Source of the DNA: DATGKR01 sp035294565
GTDB lineage: Bacteria > Actinomycetota > Acidimicrobiia > Acidimicrobiales > Palsa-688
Length of the DNA stretch: 36,816 nt
Reading direction: 5' to 3'
Assembly: GCA_035294565.1 (NCBI GenBank)
Contig: DATGKR010000014.1
Span: 1-36,816, forward strand
Shown in pieces: positions 1 to 7,796 of the stretch; positions within the stretch are counted from its first letter, which is position 1; the number at the start of each line of letters is the position of its first letter. The notes beneath the pieces are model-generated. The model was not told the origin of the DNA and made no database searches. It worked only from the letters and a program-made list of their open reading frames with translations. Made by a program: the position numbers and the translations under genes.

Positions 1-882
1 TATCTCCCGGTCGACGTTCGCGGTGCCGCCTTCCCCCCCCTCCTCGTCGAACTGCACGTCTCCAGGCTCGTGCTCGAGGGCGAGCGAGTCGGCTTCGTTC
101 TTGAGCGCCTCGGCCTGGCTCGTGTAGGTCTGGCGTTCCTCGAGGAGAAGCTGGCGCTGGCTCTCGAGGAAGGCGCTGCGATCGGCGCTGGGCTCCGCCT
201 TTGCCGGGTCGGCCTTGTCTTCCCCCGGCCTGGCTCCTCCGTCTGGCGGTTCGGCCTTCTTGGACCCCGCAGGCGCCTTCTTCGAAGCGGCCGTCTCCGG
301 CTTCTTGGACGCGGCCGTCTCCGTCTTCTTCGACGGGGCCGTCTCCGCCTTCTTCGAGGTCGCTTCGTCCGCCTGCTTCGACACGGCCGCCTCCGGCTTC
401 TTGGACGCGGCCGTCTCCGCCTTCTTCACCGCTGCCGTCTCCGCCTTCTTCGACGCTGCCGGTTCGGCCTTCTTCACTGCGGCCGGTTCGGCCTTCTTCG
501 ACATGGCCGTCTCCGCCTTCTTCGACGCTGCCGGTTCGGCCTTCTTCACTGCGGCCGGTTCGGCCTTGCTCGCGGCTCCCTGGCCCGCCTTGCTGGCCGA
601 CACTTTGCTCGAAACCTCCTTGGCCGGCTTCGCCGACGCCTTGCCCGCTGCTTTCCCGGCTGGCTGGCGCTCTGGCGCGGGAACCCGGCTCGCGTCAGCC
701 GTCGGCCTACCCGCCGTCGGGTCACCCTCACCGACCGGACGGCTGGCTTCACCGGCCGACGGCGCTTCGCCCCCTTCGCGTCCGGGGCTGCGCTTGACCA
801 CCTTGTGGATGGCCGCCTTGATCGCCGCCACCTTCTTCGAGGGCGACTTGTCGGCGGAGGAGGGCGTCGCTTTGTCGGGCAT
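1..882 (-). CDS. Lys/Ala-rich DksA/TraR-family protein, 3' end outside window
   Basis: An open frame begins at ATG 882 and runs off the left edge after 294 codons, so the C-terminus is missing. Residues 1-75 are basic. Residues about 75-215 are a low-complexity Lys/Ala/Glu repeat of SKKAE and VKKAE type. From about residue 230 a normal domain begins (FLESQRQLLLEERQTY), followed by an acidic stretch ending TANVDRE, which matches the start of DksA/TraR zinc-finger proteins. The four-Cys zinc finger would lie beyond position 1 and cannot be seen. Family knowledge: such proteins bind RNA polymerase or DNA, and a DksA-like gene next to ileS and divIVA is usual in actinobacteria. The upstream box TAGGTT at 918..913 is a possible -10 and a GAGGA sits before the ATG. 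It is divergent from ileS across 88 bp. The domain call is moderately sure; the function is not known. Confidence 0.75.
   Translation of the reverse strand, partial: MPDKATPSSADKSPSKKVAAIKAAIHKVVKRSPGREGGEAPSAGEASRPVGEGDPTAGRPTADASRVPAPERQPAGKAAGKASAKPAKEVSSKVSASKAGQGAASKAEPAAVKKAEPAASKKAETAMSKKAEPAAVKKAEPAASKKAETAAVKKAETAASKKPEAAVSKQADEATSKKAETAPSKKTETAASKKPETAASKKAPAGSKKAEPPDGGARPGEDKADPAKAEPSADRSAFLESQRQLLLEERQTYTSQAEALKNEADSLALEHEPGDVQFDEEGGEGGTANVDREI
434..567 (-). repeat. Exact 62-bp repeat, period 72 bp, inside the DksA-like gene
   Basis: Positions 434-495 and 506-567 are identical over 62 bases, a 72-bp period equal to 24 codons. They encode part of the Lys/Ala/Glu-rich region. The identity at DNA level points to a recent in-frame tandem duplication, so the tail length is probably variable between strains. 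Confidence 0.85.
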
Positions 883-958
883 GATCGGTTGATCCTCGAT
901 CGGGGACCGGTGAACCTACCACGTCGAAAACGACTTCGGAGGTCCCCGTGTTCCCCCT

Positions 959-964
959 TATCCT
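959..964 (+). promoter_or_regulatory. -10 box of ileS, leaderless start
   Basis: TATCCT fits the actinobacterial TANNNT -10 pattern and lies 6 nt before the ileS ATG, so transcription would begin at or next to the start codon. A weak -35 candidate, TTCGGA at 935-940, sits 18 nt upstream. No Shine-Dalgarno sequence is in frame with this ATG. This is inferred from spacing only. Confidence 0.5.
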
Positions 965-970
965 TGGGCG

Positions 971-3900
971 ATGGCCTCCGGCCCCTACCCCCCCGTGCCG
1001 CCCTCGCCGGACTTCCCGCGCCTGGAGGAGGAGGTGCTGGCGTCGTGGTCGGCGACCAAGGCGTTCGAGGCCTCCGTGGAGCGGCGGCGCGGTAGGCCGG
1101 AGTTCGTCTTCTACGACGGTCCCCCCTTCGCCAACGGGCTCCCCCACTACGGTCACCTCCTCACCGGTTTCGTCAAGGACGCCGTGCCCCGCTACCAGAC
1201 GATGCGCGGCCGGCTGGTCGAAAGGCGCTTCGGGTGGGACTGCCATGGCCTGCCGGCGGAGACGGAGGCCGAGAAGGAGCTCGGCGTCTCCGGCCGCGGG
1301 CCCATCACCACGTTCGGGATCGCCCGGTTCAACAGCTACTGCAAGTCCTCCGTGCTGCGCTACACCCACGAATGGGAGCGCTACGTGACCCGCCAGGCCC
1401 GCTGGGTCGACTTCGAGCACGACTACAAGACGATGGACCTCTCCTACATGGAGAGCGTCATGTGGGCCATCAAGGAGCTCCACCAAAAGGGCCTGCTCTA
1501 CGAGGACTACCGGGTACTGCCCTACTGCTGGGAGTGCGAGACGCCTCTGTCCAACTCCGAGACCCGCCAGGACAACGCCTACCGCGACCGCCAGGACCCG
1601 GCGGTTACGGTGGCGTTCACGCTCGAAGACGGGACACGGCTGTGGGTGTGGACGACGACCCCCTGGACGCTGCCGTCGAACCTGGCGCTCGCGGTCGGCC
1701 CGGACATCGTCTACGCCGTGTTCGAGCGCGCAGGGGAGCGCTTCGTGCTAGCCGAATCCACCCTGGGCGCGTACGAGAAGGAGCTGGAAGGCGCCGAGCG
1801 GGTAGCGACGCTGAGAGGGGACCAGCTCGTAGGCCGCAGCTACGAGCCCCTGTTCCCTTATTTCAGGGGAACTGACAACGCTTTCGTGGTCCTCGGCGCC
1901 GACTTCGTGACTACCGACGAGGGCACCGGCATCGTGCACCTCGCCCCGGGCTTCGGGGAGGAGGACCAAGTCGCCTGCGCCGCCGCGGGCATCCCCGTGG
2001 TCTGCCCGGTCGACTCGCGAGCCCGGTTCACCGCAGAGGTGCCCGACCTGGAGGGCATGCAGGTATTCGAAGCCAACCAGCCGGTGATCCGGTCCCTGCG
2101 CAGCACCGGGGCGCTGGTGCGCTCGGACTCCTACGTCCACTCCTACCCTCACTGTTGGAGGACCGACACCCCCCTCGTGTACCGGGCGGTCTCGTCCTGG
2201 TTCGTCGACGTGACGGCCATCAAGGACAGGCTCCTCGCCCGCAACGGCGAGATCAACTGGGTGCCCGAGCACGTCCGTGACGGATCGTTCGGCAAGTGGC
2301 TGGAGAACGCCCGGGACTGGTCCATCTCCCGCAACCGCTTCTGGGGGTCGCCGATACCCGTGTGGAAGAGCGACGACCCCGCCTACCCCCGGGTCGACGT
2401 CTACGGAAGCCTCGACGAGCTCGAACGCGACTTCGGCGTGCGACCCACCGACCTGCACCGGCCCCGGATCGACCAGCTGACCCGTCCCAACCCCGACGAC
2501 CCGACGGGAAGGTCCACGATGCGGAGGGTAGAGGACGTCCTCGACTGCTGGTTCGAGAGCGGCTCGATGCCCTTCGCGCAAGTTCACTACCCCTTCGAGA
2601 ACCGGGAGTGGTTCGAGTCGCATTTCCCCGGCGACTTCATAGTGGAGTACATCGGACAGACGCGCGGCTGGTTCTACACCCTGCACGTCCTGGCGGTCGC
2701 CCTCTTCGACCGCCCGGCATTTCGGAACTGCCTCGCCCACGGCATCCTCCTCGGCAGCGACGGCCAGAAGCTGTCGAAGCGGCTGCGCAACTATCCCGAC
2801 CCCGAAGCCATGTTCGACGCTCACGGCGCCGACGCCATGCGATGGTTCCTGCTCTCCTCACCGATCATGCGCGGCGGGGACATGATCGTCGACGAGAAAG
2901 GGATCAAGGAAGCGGTGCGCTCCGCCCTGCTTCCCCTCTGGAACGCGTGGTACTTCTTCTCGCTCTACGCCAACGCCGACGACCGGCGCGCGTCGCTCGG
3001 TGAGACCGGCTCGCCGAACCTGCTCGACCGCTACGCCCTCGCCAAGCTGCACGACGTCGTCGAGTCGGTCACCGCGTCTATGGACGCCTACGACCTGTCG
3101 GGAGCCTGCGCGTCGGTCGAATCGTTCCTCGACGCGCTCACCAACTGGTACATCCGCCGCAGCCGGGACCGCTTCTGGGGCACATCGCCCGGCGAGACGG
3201 AGGACACCCAGAGGGCGTTCGACACCCTCGGCACTGTCATCGAGGTCCTCTGCAGGGTGTGCGCCCCGCTCTTGCCCCTGACGGCCGAGGCCGTGTGGCG
3301 GGGCCTGACGGGCGGCGAGTCGGTGCACCTCACGGACTGGCCCGAACCGTCGTCGCTGCCAGCAGACGCGGGGCTCGTGGCGAGGATGGACCTCGCCCGC
3401 GAGGTGTGCTCGGCGGCCCACTCGGTCCGCAAGGCCAACGGCCTTCGGGCCCGGCTGCCGCTGGCGTCCCTGGTGGTCGCCGGGCCTTCCGCCGAGGAGC
3501 TCGGCGACCTCACTGGCTTGATCGCCGACGAGGTCAACGTCAAAAGGGTCGAGCTTTCCACCGAGCCCGAGCGGTACGCCCGCAGCGTGCTCGGCCTGGT
3601 TTTCAAGGTCGCCGCCCCCCGCCTCGGGCCGGCCACTCAGGCCGCCGCGGCGGCCGCCAAAGCTGGGGACTGGACGCTCCTCGAGGAAGGCCGGGCCCGG
3701 GTGGGATCCTCGGTCCTCGAGCCGGGCGAGTTCGAGATGCGGGTCGTGCCGCTCGACGAGTCGACGACGCGGCCCCTGCCGGGGCGGGCGGGAGTCGTCG
3801 TGCTCGACACGGCGGTGACCGACGAGCTGGCCGTCGAAGGCCGGGCGAGGGATCTCGTGCGCGAGGTGCAGCGCCTGCGCCGCGAGGCGGGGCTGGAGGT

Positions 3901-4096
3901 CACCGACAGGATCGACCTCGACCTGGCCGGCGGCCCGGGCCTCTCCGACGCGGTCGAAGCGCACCGGCGGTGGATCGAGGAGCAGGTGCTGGCCCTGTCG
4001 ATGACCCTGGGCGAAGGCGCCGAGGGCGGCGGCTGGTCCGAGGCGGTCCTGGCCGACGGGACGCAGGTTGCGGTCCGCCTCCACCGGAGGGGCTGA
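971..4096 (+). CDS. ileS: Isoleucyl-tRNA synthetase, eukaryote-like (IleS2) type
   Basis: This cytoplasmic enzyme charges tRNA-Ile with isoleucine using ATP and edits mischarged valine. The 1041-aa product has the class I signature GLPHYGH at residues 56-62 and a KMSKS-type loop KLSKR at 600-604. The CP1 editing region lies between them, and an anticodon-binding domain follows (NWYIRRSRDRFWG near 720). The length and the PPFANGLPHYGH form place it in the eukaryote-like clade also found in mycobacteria, which is generally less sensitive to mupirocin (family knowledge, not tested here). ATG 971 is chosen because of the -10 box 6 nt upstream. The gene is on the plus strand while both neighbours and the division cluster are on the minus strand, although ileS normally runs in the same direction as divIVA and the dksA-like gene. 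It is convergent with the next gene across only 22 bp. Confidence 0.97.
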   Translation: MASGPYPPVPPSPDFPRLEEEVLASWSATKAFEASVERRRGRPEFVFYDGPPFANGLPHYGHLLTGFVKDAVPRYQTMRGRLVERRFGWDCHGLPAETEAEKELGVSGRGPITTFGIARFNSYCKSSVLRYTHEWERYVTRQARWVDFEHDYKTMDLSYMESVMWAIKELHQKGLLYEDYRVLPYCWECETPLSNSETRQDNAYRDRQDPAVTVAFTLEDGTRLWVWTTTPWTLPSNLALAVGPDIVYAVFERAGERFVLAESTLGAYEKELEGAERVATLRGDQLVGRSYEPLFPYFRGTDNAFVVLGADFVTTDEGTGIVHLAPGFGEEDQVACAAAGIPVVCPVDSRARFTAEVPDLEGMQVFEANQPVIRSLRSTGALVRSDSYVHSYPHCWRTDTPLVYRAVSSWFVDVTAIKDRLLARNGEINWVPEHVRDGSFGKWLENARDWSISRNRFWGSPIPVWKSDDPAYPRVDVYGSLDELERDFGVRPTDLHRPRIDQLTRPNPDDPTGRSTMRRVEDVLDCWFESGSMPFAQVHYPFENREWFESHFPGDFIVEYIGQTRGWFYTLHVLAVALFDRPAFRNCLAHGILLGSDGQKLSKRLRNYPDPEAMFDAHGADAMRWFLLSSPIMRGGDMIVDEKGIKEAVRSALLPLWNAWYFFSLYANADDRRASLGETGSPNLLDRYALAKLHDVVESVTASMDAYDLSGACASVESFLDALTNWYIRRSRDRFWGTSPGETEDTQRAFDTLGTVIEVLCRVCAPLLPLTAEAVWRGLTGGESVHLTDWPEPSSLPADAGLVARMDLAREVCSAAHSVRKANGLRARLPLASLVVAGPSAEELGDLTGLIADEVNVKRVELSTEPERYARSVLGLVFKVAAPRLGPATQAAAAAAKAGDWTLLEEGRARVGSSVLEPGEFEMRVVPLDESTTRPLPGRAGVVVLDTAVTDELAVEGRARDLVREVQRLRREAGLEVTDRIDLDLAGGPGLSDAVEAHRRWIEEQVLALSMTLGEGAEGGGWSEAVLADGTQVAVRLHRRG

Positions 4097-4118
4097 ACGC
4101 CCGTCGACGGGGCTCTGC

Positions 4119-5183
4119 TCAGGAGGTGCGCTTAGGGGCTGACTTCTTCGCCGGCTCCGCCTTCTTCGACGACGCCGCCTTCTTCGCCGCCTGGGTCTTC
4201 TTCGCCGCCTGGGCCTTCTTCGCCGCCTGGGCCTTCTTCGCCGCCTGGGTCTTCTGCGCCGCCTGGGCCTTCTCGGCGGGCTGGGCGGCCCTCGCCCGTC
4301 CAGCTGCTGCCGCCTTCTCGGACCCGGCCGCGGAAACGGCCTTCTTCGGCGGAGCGGCTTTGGCGGCCGCCGCGCCCGTCCCGGTCCTCTTCGCCGCGGC
4401 GGCTGCAGCCGTCCGCGCCGGGGCGGGGCGGGTGGCGGCAGCGATCTTCTTCGCCGCTCCCTGGTCCGAGAGACGGCCACCTCGGCTCGACCCTCCGCCG
4501 GGGCCGCTTGGCGAGCCGGCCGCCGCCGGGGCCTGGCCGGCCCGGGCGAGTCGCTCGTCGATCCGCTCGAGGATGGTCGTCCGTGCCTTGCCCGCCACCT
4601 CCCGGTCGCGGACTTCGCGCAGCTCGTCGAGGTCGAGCTGGTTGAGCAGGGGGATCACCTCCGCGACCCGCAGCTCGTCGTAGTCGGTGATCGGGAAGAC
4701 GACCTCTTCCCCCCAGTCGGCCCAGTCGCCTCCCTCGAGGGACTCGGGCCCCGCCGGGCTGATCTCCACCGTGGGCTCCGTTGAGGTCAGCGCGACCGCA
4801 GGCACGGCCTCCTGCTCGTCTGCGCCCTCTTCGTCTTCGTCTGCGTCCTCCCAGGACGCCCCAGCCTCCTCCTCGTAGCTGCCCGGGGCGGCGCTGTCCG
4901 GCGCCGGAGGCTCGCGCTGGGCGCTGTGAGCGGCGCCCGCCGAGCGGGCGAGCGCGGCGCGAACCCTGGCGGCGGCGTCGGTGGTCGCCTGCCCGGGCAG
5001 GGCCGCGCCGGCCACCGCGGCCGCCCGCCTCCGTGTCAAGCGGGCGAAGACCACCAAGGCGAGGGCGGCCACGCCTGCGCAGAGCATCGACAGATAGATG
5101 AACCCGAGGGCGTCCTTGACGAACCCGAGCACCAAGAGGACCGCGCTGGCGACGACTAGCGCCAGCGTCACTAGCAGCAGCAA
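4119..5183 (-). CDS. Membrane-anchored protein with acidic middle and Lys/Ala-rich tail
   Basis: A 354-aa product of unknown function. Two hydrophobic helices occupy residues 1-47 (LALVVASAVLLVLGFV and FIYLSMLCAGVAALALVVF). They are followed by a basic stretch, an acidic segment (about 95-155), and a compact helical block at about 165-215 (YDELRVAEVIPLLNQLDLD then ELREVRDREVAGKARTTIL). The last 120 residues are rich in Ala, Lys and Pro, ending in six-residue AQAAKK repeats and PKRTS. The tail resembles histone-H1-like nucleic-acid-binding tails; its use here is not known. TTG at 5183 is preferred because GGAAGG lies 7 nt upstream; GTG at 5171 is the alternative. It sits between ileS (convergent) and divIVA (same strand), 115 bp downstream of divIVA, so a role at the membrane near the division or growth machinery is possible but only by position. 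Confidence 0.75.
   Translation of the reverse strand: MLLLVTLALVVASAVLLVLGFVKDALGFIYLSMLCAGVAALALVVFARLTRRRAAAVAGAALPGQATTDAAARVRAALARSAGAAHSAQREPPAPDSAAPGSYEEEAGASWEDADEDEEGADEQEAVPAVALTSTEPTVEISPAGPESLEGGDWADWGEEVVFPITDYDELRVAEVIPLLNQLDLDELREVRDREVAGKARTTILERIDERLARAGQAPAAAGSPSGPGGGSSRGGRLSDQGAAKKIAAATRPAPARTAAAAAAKRTGTGAAAAKAAPPKKAVSAAGSEKAAAAGRARAAQPAEKAQAAQKTQAAKKAQAAKKAQAAKKTQAAKKAASSKKAEPAKKSAPKRTS
4180..4287 (-). repeat. 18-bp tandem repeat, about six copies
   Basis: Units of 18 bp (plus strand TTCTTCGCCGCCTGGGYC) start at 4180, 4198, 4216, 4234, 4252 and 4270, with the last copies diverged. Each encodes AQAAKK in the C-terminal tail of the overlapping membrane protein. It is in frame and so is expected to change only tail length. 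Confidence 0.9.
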
Positions 5184-5298
5184 AGGATCACCTTCCCGGA
5201 CGACGTGGGATTCTCTTGCACCCCGTCCAAACGACCATGAACCCTAGCTGGCCCCGCACACCCCGCTCGTGCCGGCCTCCCGCCACCGGACGCCACCC

Positions 5299-6057
5299 TC
5301 AGCGTCGCCGGCGCAGCCGTCCAGCCGCCCTGGGCTCCTCCAGTTCGGGTTCGTCGAAGAAGCTGTCGATCGCGTCGTCGCGGCCGTCCCGGCGGTAGCC
5401 GCCGGCTGGCTCGACGTCGCCCGGGGACCACAGCATGGTGTCGGGGCCGCCTCCCGAGGCGCCGTCGTCCTCGGCGGCCGTGACGGCGGGTGCCTGCGGG
5501 GCGAGCACAACCCCGTCCGCCGGCCGGGTGGAGGGTGCCGGCCACAGGACACCGGCGCGCTCTACGGCGCTGAGCGCTTCCGAGAGCGACGCCTGCAAGT
5601 GCGACTTGTGCTCGTCTAGCCACCTCTGGAGGGTCTCCACGTCCTGCTGCGCCTGGGACCGTGACGACTCGAGGCGGGACAGCTCGGCGCGGCACTCGGC
5701 GATGGAGTCCTCCATCGCCTTCTTGCCCCGCTCCTCCGCCTCGGAGAGGATCGACTGGGCCTGCTGCTCGGCGGCAGCGAGAATCCGCGAAGCCTGCTCA
5801 CGGGCCTCCTGGACGGCCAGGTCGGCGGTGCGCTGGGCGAGCAAGAGCGTCTTGCGCAGCGTGTCGTCGGTTCCTCCCGCCTCGGCTGCCGCGGCCTCCG
5901 CCCGCTGGGCGCGCTCGACTGCTTGGCGCAGCCGGTCCTGGAGCGCTTCCACCCCGGCCGCTACCTGTTCGAGGAAGTGGTCCACGTCCTCTGGGTGATA
6001 GCCACGGGTCTTGACGCGGAACTCGACTTCTCGCAGTGTCTTGGGGGAGACCTCCAT
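5299..6057 (-). CDS. divIVA: DivIVA/Wag31-family polar growth and division scaffold
   Basis: The 252-aa product has the short N-terminal DivIVA domain (VEFRVKTRGYHPEDVDHFL, residues 11-29) that binds curved membrane. A coiled coil of about 140 residues rich in Ala, Glu, Gln and Arg follows, then a Pro/Gly/Asp tail ending in RLRRRR. Family knowledge: in actinobacteria DivIVA assembles at poles and septa and recruits wall-synthesis enzymes. It is the last gene of the ftsZ-pgeF-yggS-sepF-yggT-divIVA series, but a 256-bp spacer containing a MITE-like element separates it from yggT, so it probably has its own promoter. TACGAT at 6071..6066 lies 8 nt before ATG 6057, which suggests a leaderless message. 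A different DivIVA-domain paralogue (SepIVA type) is possible. Confidence 0.9.
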   Translation of the reverse strand: MEVSPKTLREVEFRVKTRGYHPEDVDHFLEQVAAGVEALQDRLRQAVERAQRAEAAAAEAGGTDDTLRKTLLLAQRTADLAVQEAREQASRILAAAEQQAQSILSEAEERGKKAMEDSIAECRAELSRLESSRSQAQQDVETLQRWLDEHKSHLQASLSEALSAVERAGVLWPAPSTRPADGVVLAPQAPAVTAAEDDGASGGGPDTMLWSPGDVEPAGGYRRDGRDDAIDSFFDEPELEEPRAAGRLRRRR

Positions 6058-6065
6058 GGGCCGCC

Positions 6066-6071
6066 ATCGTA
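6066..6071 (-). promoter_or_regulatory. -10 box of divIVA
   Basis: On the minus strand, TACGAT (TANNNT pattern) is followed by 8 nt and then the divIVA ATG. No clear -35 or Shine-Dalgarno sequence is seen. This is the same arrangement as at ileS and at the 35466-35488 spacer. Confidence 0.45.
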
Positions 6072-6175
6072 GTTCGGAGCGGGGCGGCGCTAGGGAATGG
6101 TCGGCCGCGGCCGCGCGCGAGCGTCCTCAGGGCCCCCGGGAGACGGCTGGTCGGAGCCAGGGCTCGGGCCGGCTC

Positions 6176-6309
6176 AGAAGCTGTCGCAAAACCCCCGGGA
6201 AGCGGAAGGCGGCGGTTCGTCTCCGACCTGGAAAGGTCTGCGCTCGGGTCTGCCCGACGTCACGAGCCGCCCCCCTCTCCGAGGTGGAAGTCGTTTTCCG
6301 ACAGCTTCT
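6176..6309. mobile_element. MITE-like element with 17-bp terminal inverted repeats
   Basis: The 17-base arms AGAAGCTGTCGCAAAAC (6176-6192) and GTTTTCCGACAGCTTCT (6293-6309) are inverted copies with one mismatch, 134 bp end to end, with no coding capacity. If the arms are trimmed by one base each, TCA flanks both sides as a possible 3-bp target duplication. The interior also holds small inverted repeats: GACCT with AGGTC near 6224-6237, and TCGGG with CCCGA near 6245-6256. The element starts 5 bp after the yggT stop codon, so it could instead act as a terminator or a structured 3' end. No second copy is in the window, so mobility is inferred. Confidence 0.5.
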
Positions 6310-6313
6310 CAGC

Positions 6314-6589
6314 TCAGATGGGCAGACGTCCGAGGACGTCGGTGACGACGAGCTGGACGACGATGATCGCCACGAGGAACGAGATGTCTATCATCCCGAT
6401 CGGCGGTATCAAGCGCCTGAACGGCCTGAGCACCGGTTCGGTGAGCGCGTAGAGCACCCGGCGTACCCCGTTCAAGGGCGACGTGGGGTCGTAGGGGAAC
6501 CAGCTGACAATGGCCCGGGCGAAGAGGATCAGCACGTAAAGCTCGCCGATGTCGAAGAGGGGGTTGCCGGAACGGAAGTTGAAGAACAC
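6314..6589 (-). CDS. yggT: YggT/YlmG-family small membrane protein
   Basis: A 91-aa protein with two hydrophobic helices, about residues 14-33 (IGELYVLILFARAIVSWFP) and 67-84 (IDISFLVAIIVVQLVVTDV). The conserved loop between them (LTEPVLRPFRRLIPPIGMID) is diagnostic of the family. Its molecular role is unsettled; family knowledge links it to cell division and envelope functions, and in actinobacteria it sits between sepF and divIVA, as here. The start is GTG 6589, 9 bp after the sepF stop. It is the last gene of the tightly packed series before the MITE-like element. Confidence 0.93.
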   Translation of the reverse strand: MFFNFRSGNPLFDIGELYVLILFARAIVSWFPYDPTSPLNGVRRVLYALTEPVLRPFRRLIPPIGMIDISFLVAIIVVQLVVTDVLGRLPI

Positions 6590-6598
6590 AAGCGGCGG

Positions 6599-7105
6599 CT
6601 AAGAGCGGTAACCGCGCTCTTGGAGCCTCCTCTTCTCCTCGGCTGAAACCTCGACGTTGGAAGGGGTGAGCAGGAAGACCTGGTCGGCGACCTTGTCCAT
6701 GCTGCCTGAGAGGGCGTAGGTGACGCCGCTGCAAAAGTCGATCATCCGGCGGGCGAGCTCCCGGTCGTTGGCCTGCAGGTTGACGATAACCGGCTGGCCG
6801 TTCTTGAAGCGGTCACCGATCTCCTGCGCGTCGGCGAAGCGCGCCGGCGCCACCACGTGGACCCTGGCGCCGTGCACGGGTGTAATGGGCCGAACGACGG
6901 CCGGGCGCGGGGTGACCGTCACTCCGCCGTTGGCCGGCTCGGCCACCTCGCGCGCGACGGGACGGACAGCGGAGACCGCCGGCTCCGGCTCGGAGTAGCG
7001 ACGGGACGGCGGGGCCGCCGGCGGCTCCTCGTAGTCGTAGTCCTCGAGGTCGTCGTCGGTGAGCCCCAGGTAGACCATCGCCTTTCTCAACATCCCTGAT
7101 GCCAT
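6599..7105 (-). CDS. sepF: Cell division protein SepF
   Basis: The 168-aa product anchors and bundles FtsZ at the membrane; in organisms lacking FtsA, as actinobacteria do, it is the main FtsZ tether (family knowledge). The N-terminus MASGMLRKAMVYLGL fits the amphipathic membrane-targeting helix. A disordered acidic/Pro region follows to about residue 80. The DUF552 domain then covers about 80-155 (DRFKNGQPVIVNLQAND, SGSMDKVADQVFLLTPSNV). ATG 7105 is chosen because GGAGGG lies 5 nt upstream; the reading frame extends upstream into yggS but without homology, and ATG 7093 is a weaker alternative. The gene follows yggS by 22 bp. Confidence 0.95.
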   Translation of the reverse strand: MASGMLRKAMVYLGLTDDDLEDYDYEEPPAAPPSRRYSEPEPAVSAVRPVAREVAEPANGGVTVTPRPAVVRPITPVHGARVHVVAPARFADAQEIGDRFKNGQPVIVNLQANDRELARRMIDFCSGVTYALSGSMDKVADQVFLLTPSNVEVSAEEKRRLQERGYRS

Positions 7106-7110
7106 CACTA

Positions 7111-7116
7111 CCCTCC
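7111..7116 (-). promoter_or_regulatory. Ribosome binding site that fixes the sepF start
   Basis: GGAGGG on the minus strand lies 5 nt before ATG 7105. It decides between this start and an upstream in-frame start at 7198 that would overlap yggS by about 70 nt. Confidence 0.75.
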
Positions 7117-7127
7117 AGTCGCGAAGC

Positions 7128-7796
7128 CTATCGTCGCGCTCGGGCCCGCTCAGGGCGGGGACCGAACAAAAAGCGGCCGAGGCGGACGGTGGTGGCACCC
7201 TCGGCGACGGCCGCCTCGAAATCGTCGCTCATGCCCATCGACAACTCCTCCAGGCCGAGGCGCCGGGCAGCGCAAGCCAGCCAGCGGAAGCAGCGCCGCG
7301 CCTCGTCGCCTCCCCCGGGGGGTGCCACCGTCATGAGACCCCGAGCACGGAGCGGCAGCCGACGCACCTCCCCGACTAGGGCGTCGACCGACTCGGGGAG
7401 GCATCCGGGCCGCCCGGGGACGCCGTCCACGTTCACCTCGACGAACACCTCGGCGCCAGGCGCTGCGGCCGCTACCGCCTGGGCGGCGGCGGCACGGTCG
7501 ATCGCCTCCCACACCGCGACGCTGCCGGCCAGACGCCGGACCTTGTTGCGCTGCACCGGCCCGAGGAAGTGCCACCGCAGCCCTCTCCCGGGGGGCCGTC
7601 CGGCCTTGTCGAGAAGTTCCTGCGCGTAGTTCTCGCCGACATCGGTCAGCCCCGCGTCGGCAGCCGCCTCCACGGCCTCGGGCCCGAAACCTTTGGTCAC
7701 CGCGACGATCGTGACCAGCCCGGGGTCGCGCCCGGCTGCCTCGACCCGCAGGCGTGCCTCCGCGAGACGCCCGGCGACCGTCTCGGCGCTGATCAC
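7128..7796 (-). CDS. yggS: YggS/PLPBP-family pyridoxal-phosphate homeostasis protein
   Basis: The 222-aa product is a single-domain PLP-binding TIM-barrel protein (YlmE in the ftsZ neighbourhood). It buffers PLP and affects amino-acid and vitamin B6 balance but has no known catalytic reaction (family knowledge). The PLP lysine is K35 in IVAVTKGFG. Other family motifs are WHFLGPVQRNK and LSMGMSDDFEAAVAEGAT with RLGRFLFG near the end. The start is GTG 7796, whose GTGA overlaps the pgeF stop by 4 nt, so its translation is probably coupled to pgeF. Confidence 0.95.
   Translation of the reverse strand: MISAETVAGRLAEARLRVEAAGRDPGLVTIVAVTKGFGPEAVEAAADAGLTDVGENYAQELLDKAGRPPGRGLRWHFLGPVQRNKVRRLAGSVAVWEAIDRAAAAQAVAAAAPGAEVFVEVNVDGVPGRPGCLPESVDALVGEVRRLPLRARGLMTVAPPGGGDEARRCFRWLACAARRLGLEELSMGMSDDFEAAVAEGATTVRLGRFLFGPRPERARARR

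Noticed and set aside
2858..4480. Long antisense frame (540 codons) opposite ileS
   Set aside because: Arg/Pro/Gly-rich translation with no motif; a GC-rich shadow of ileS and the Lys/Ala-tail gene.
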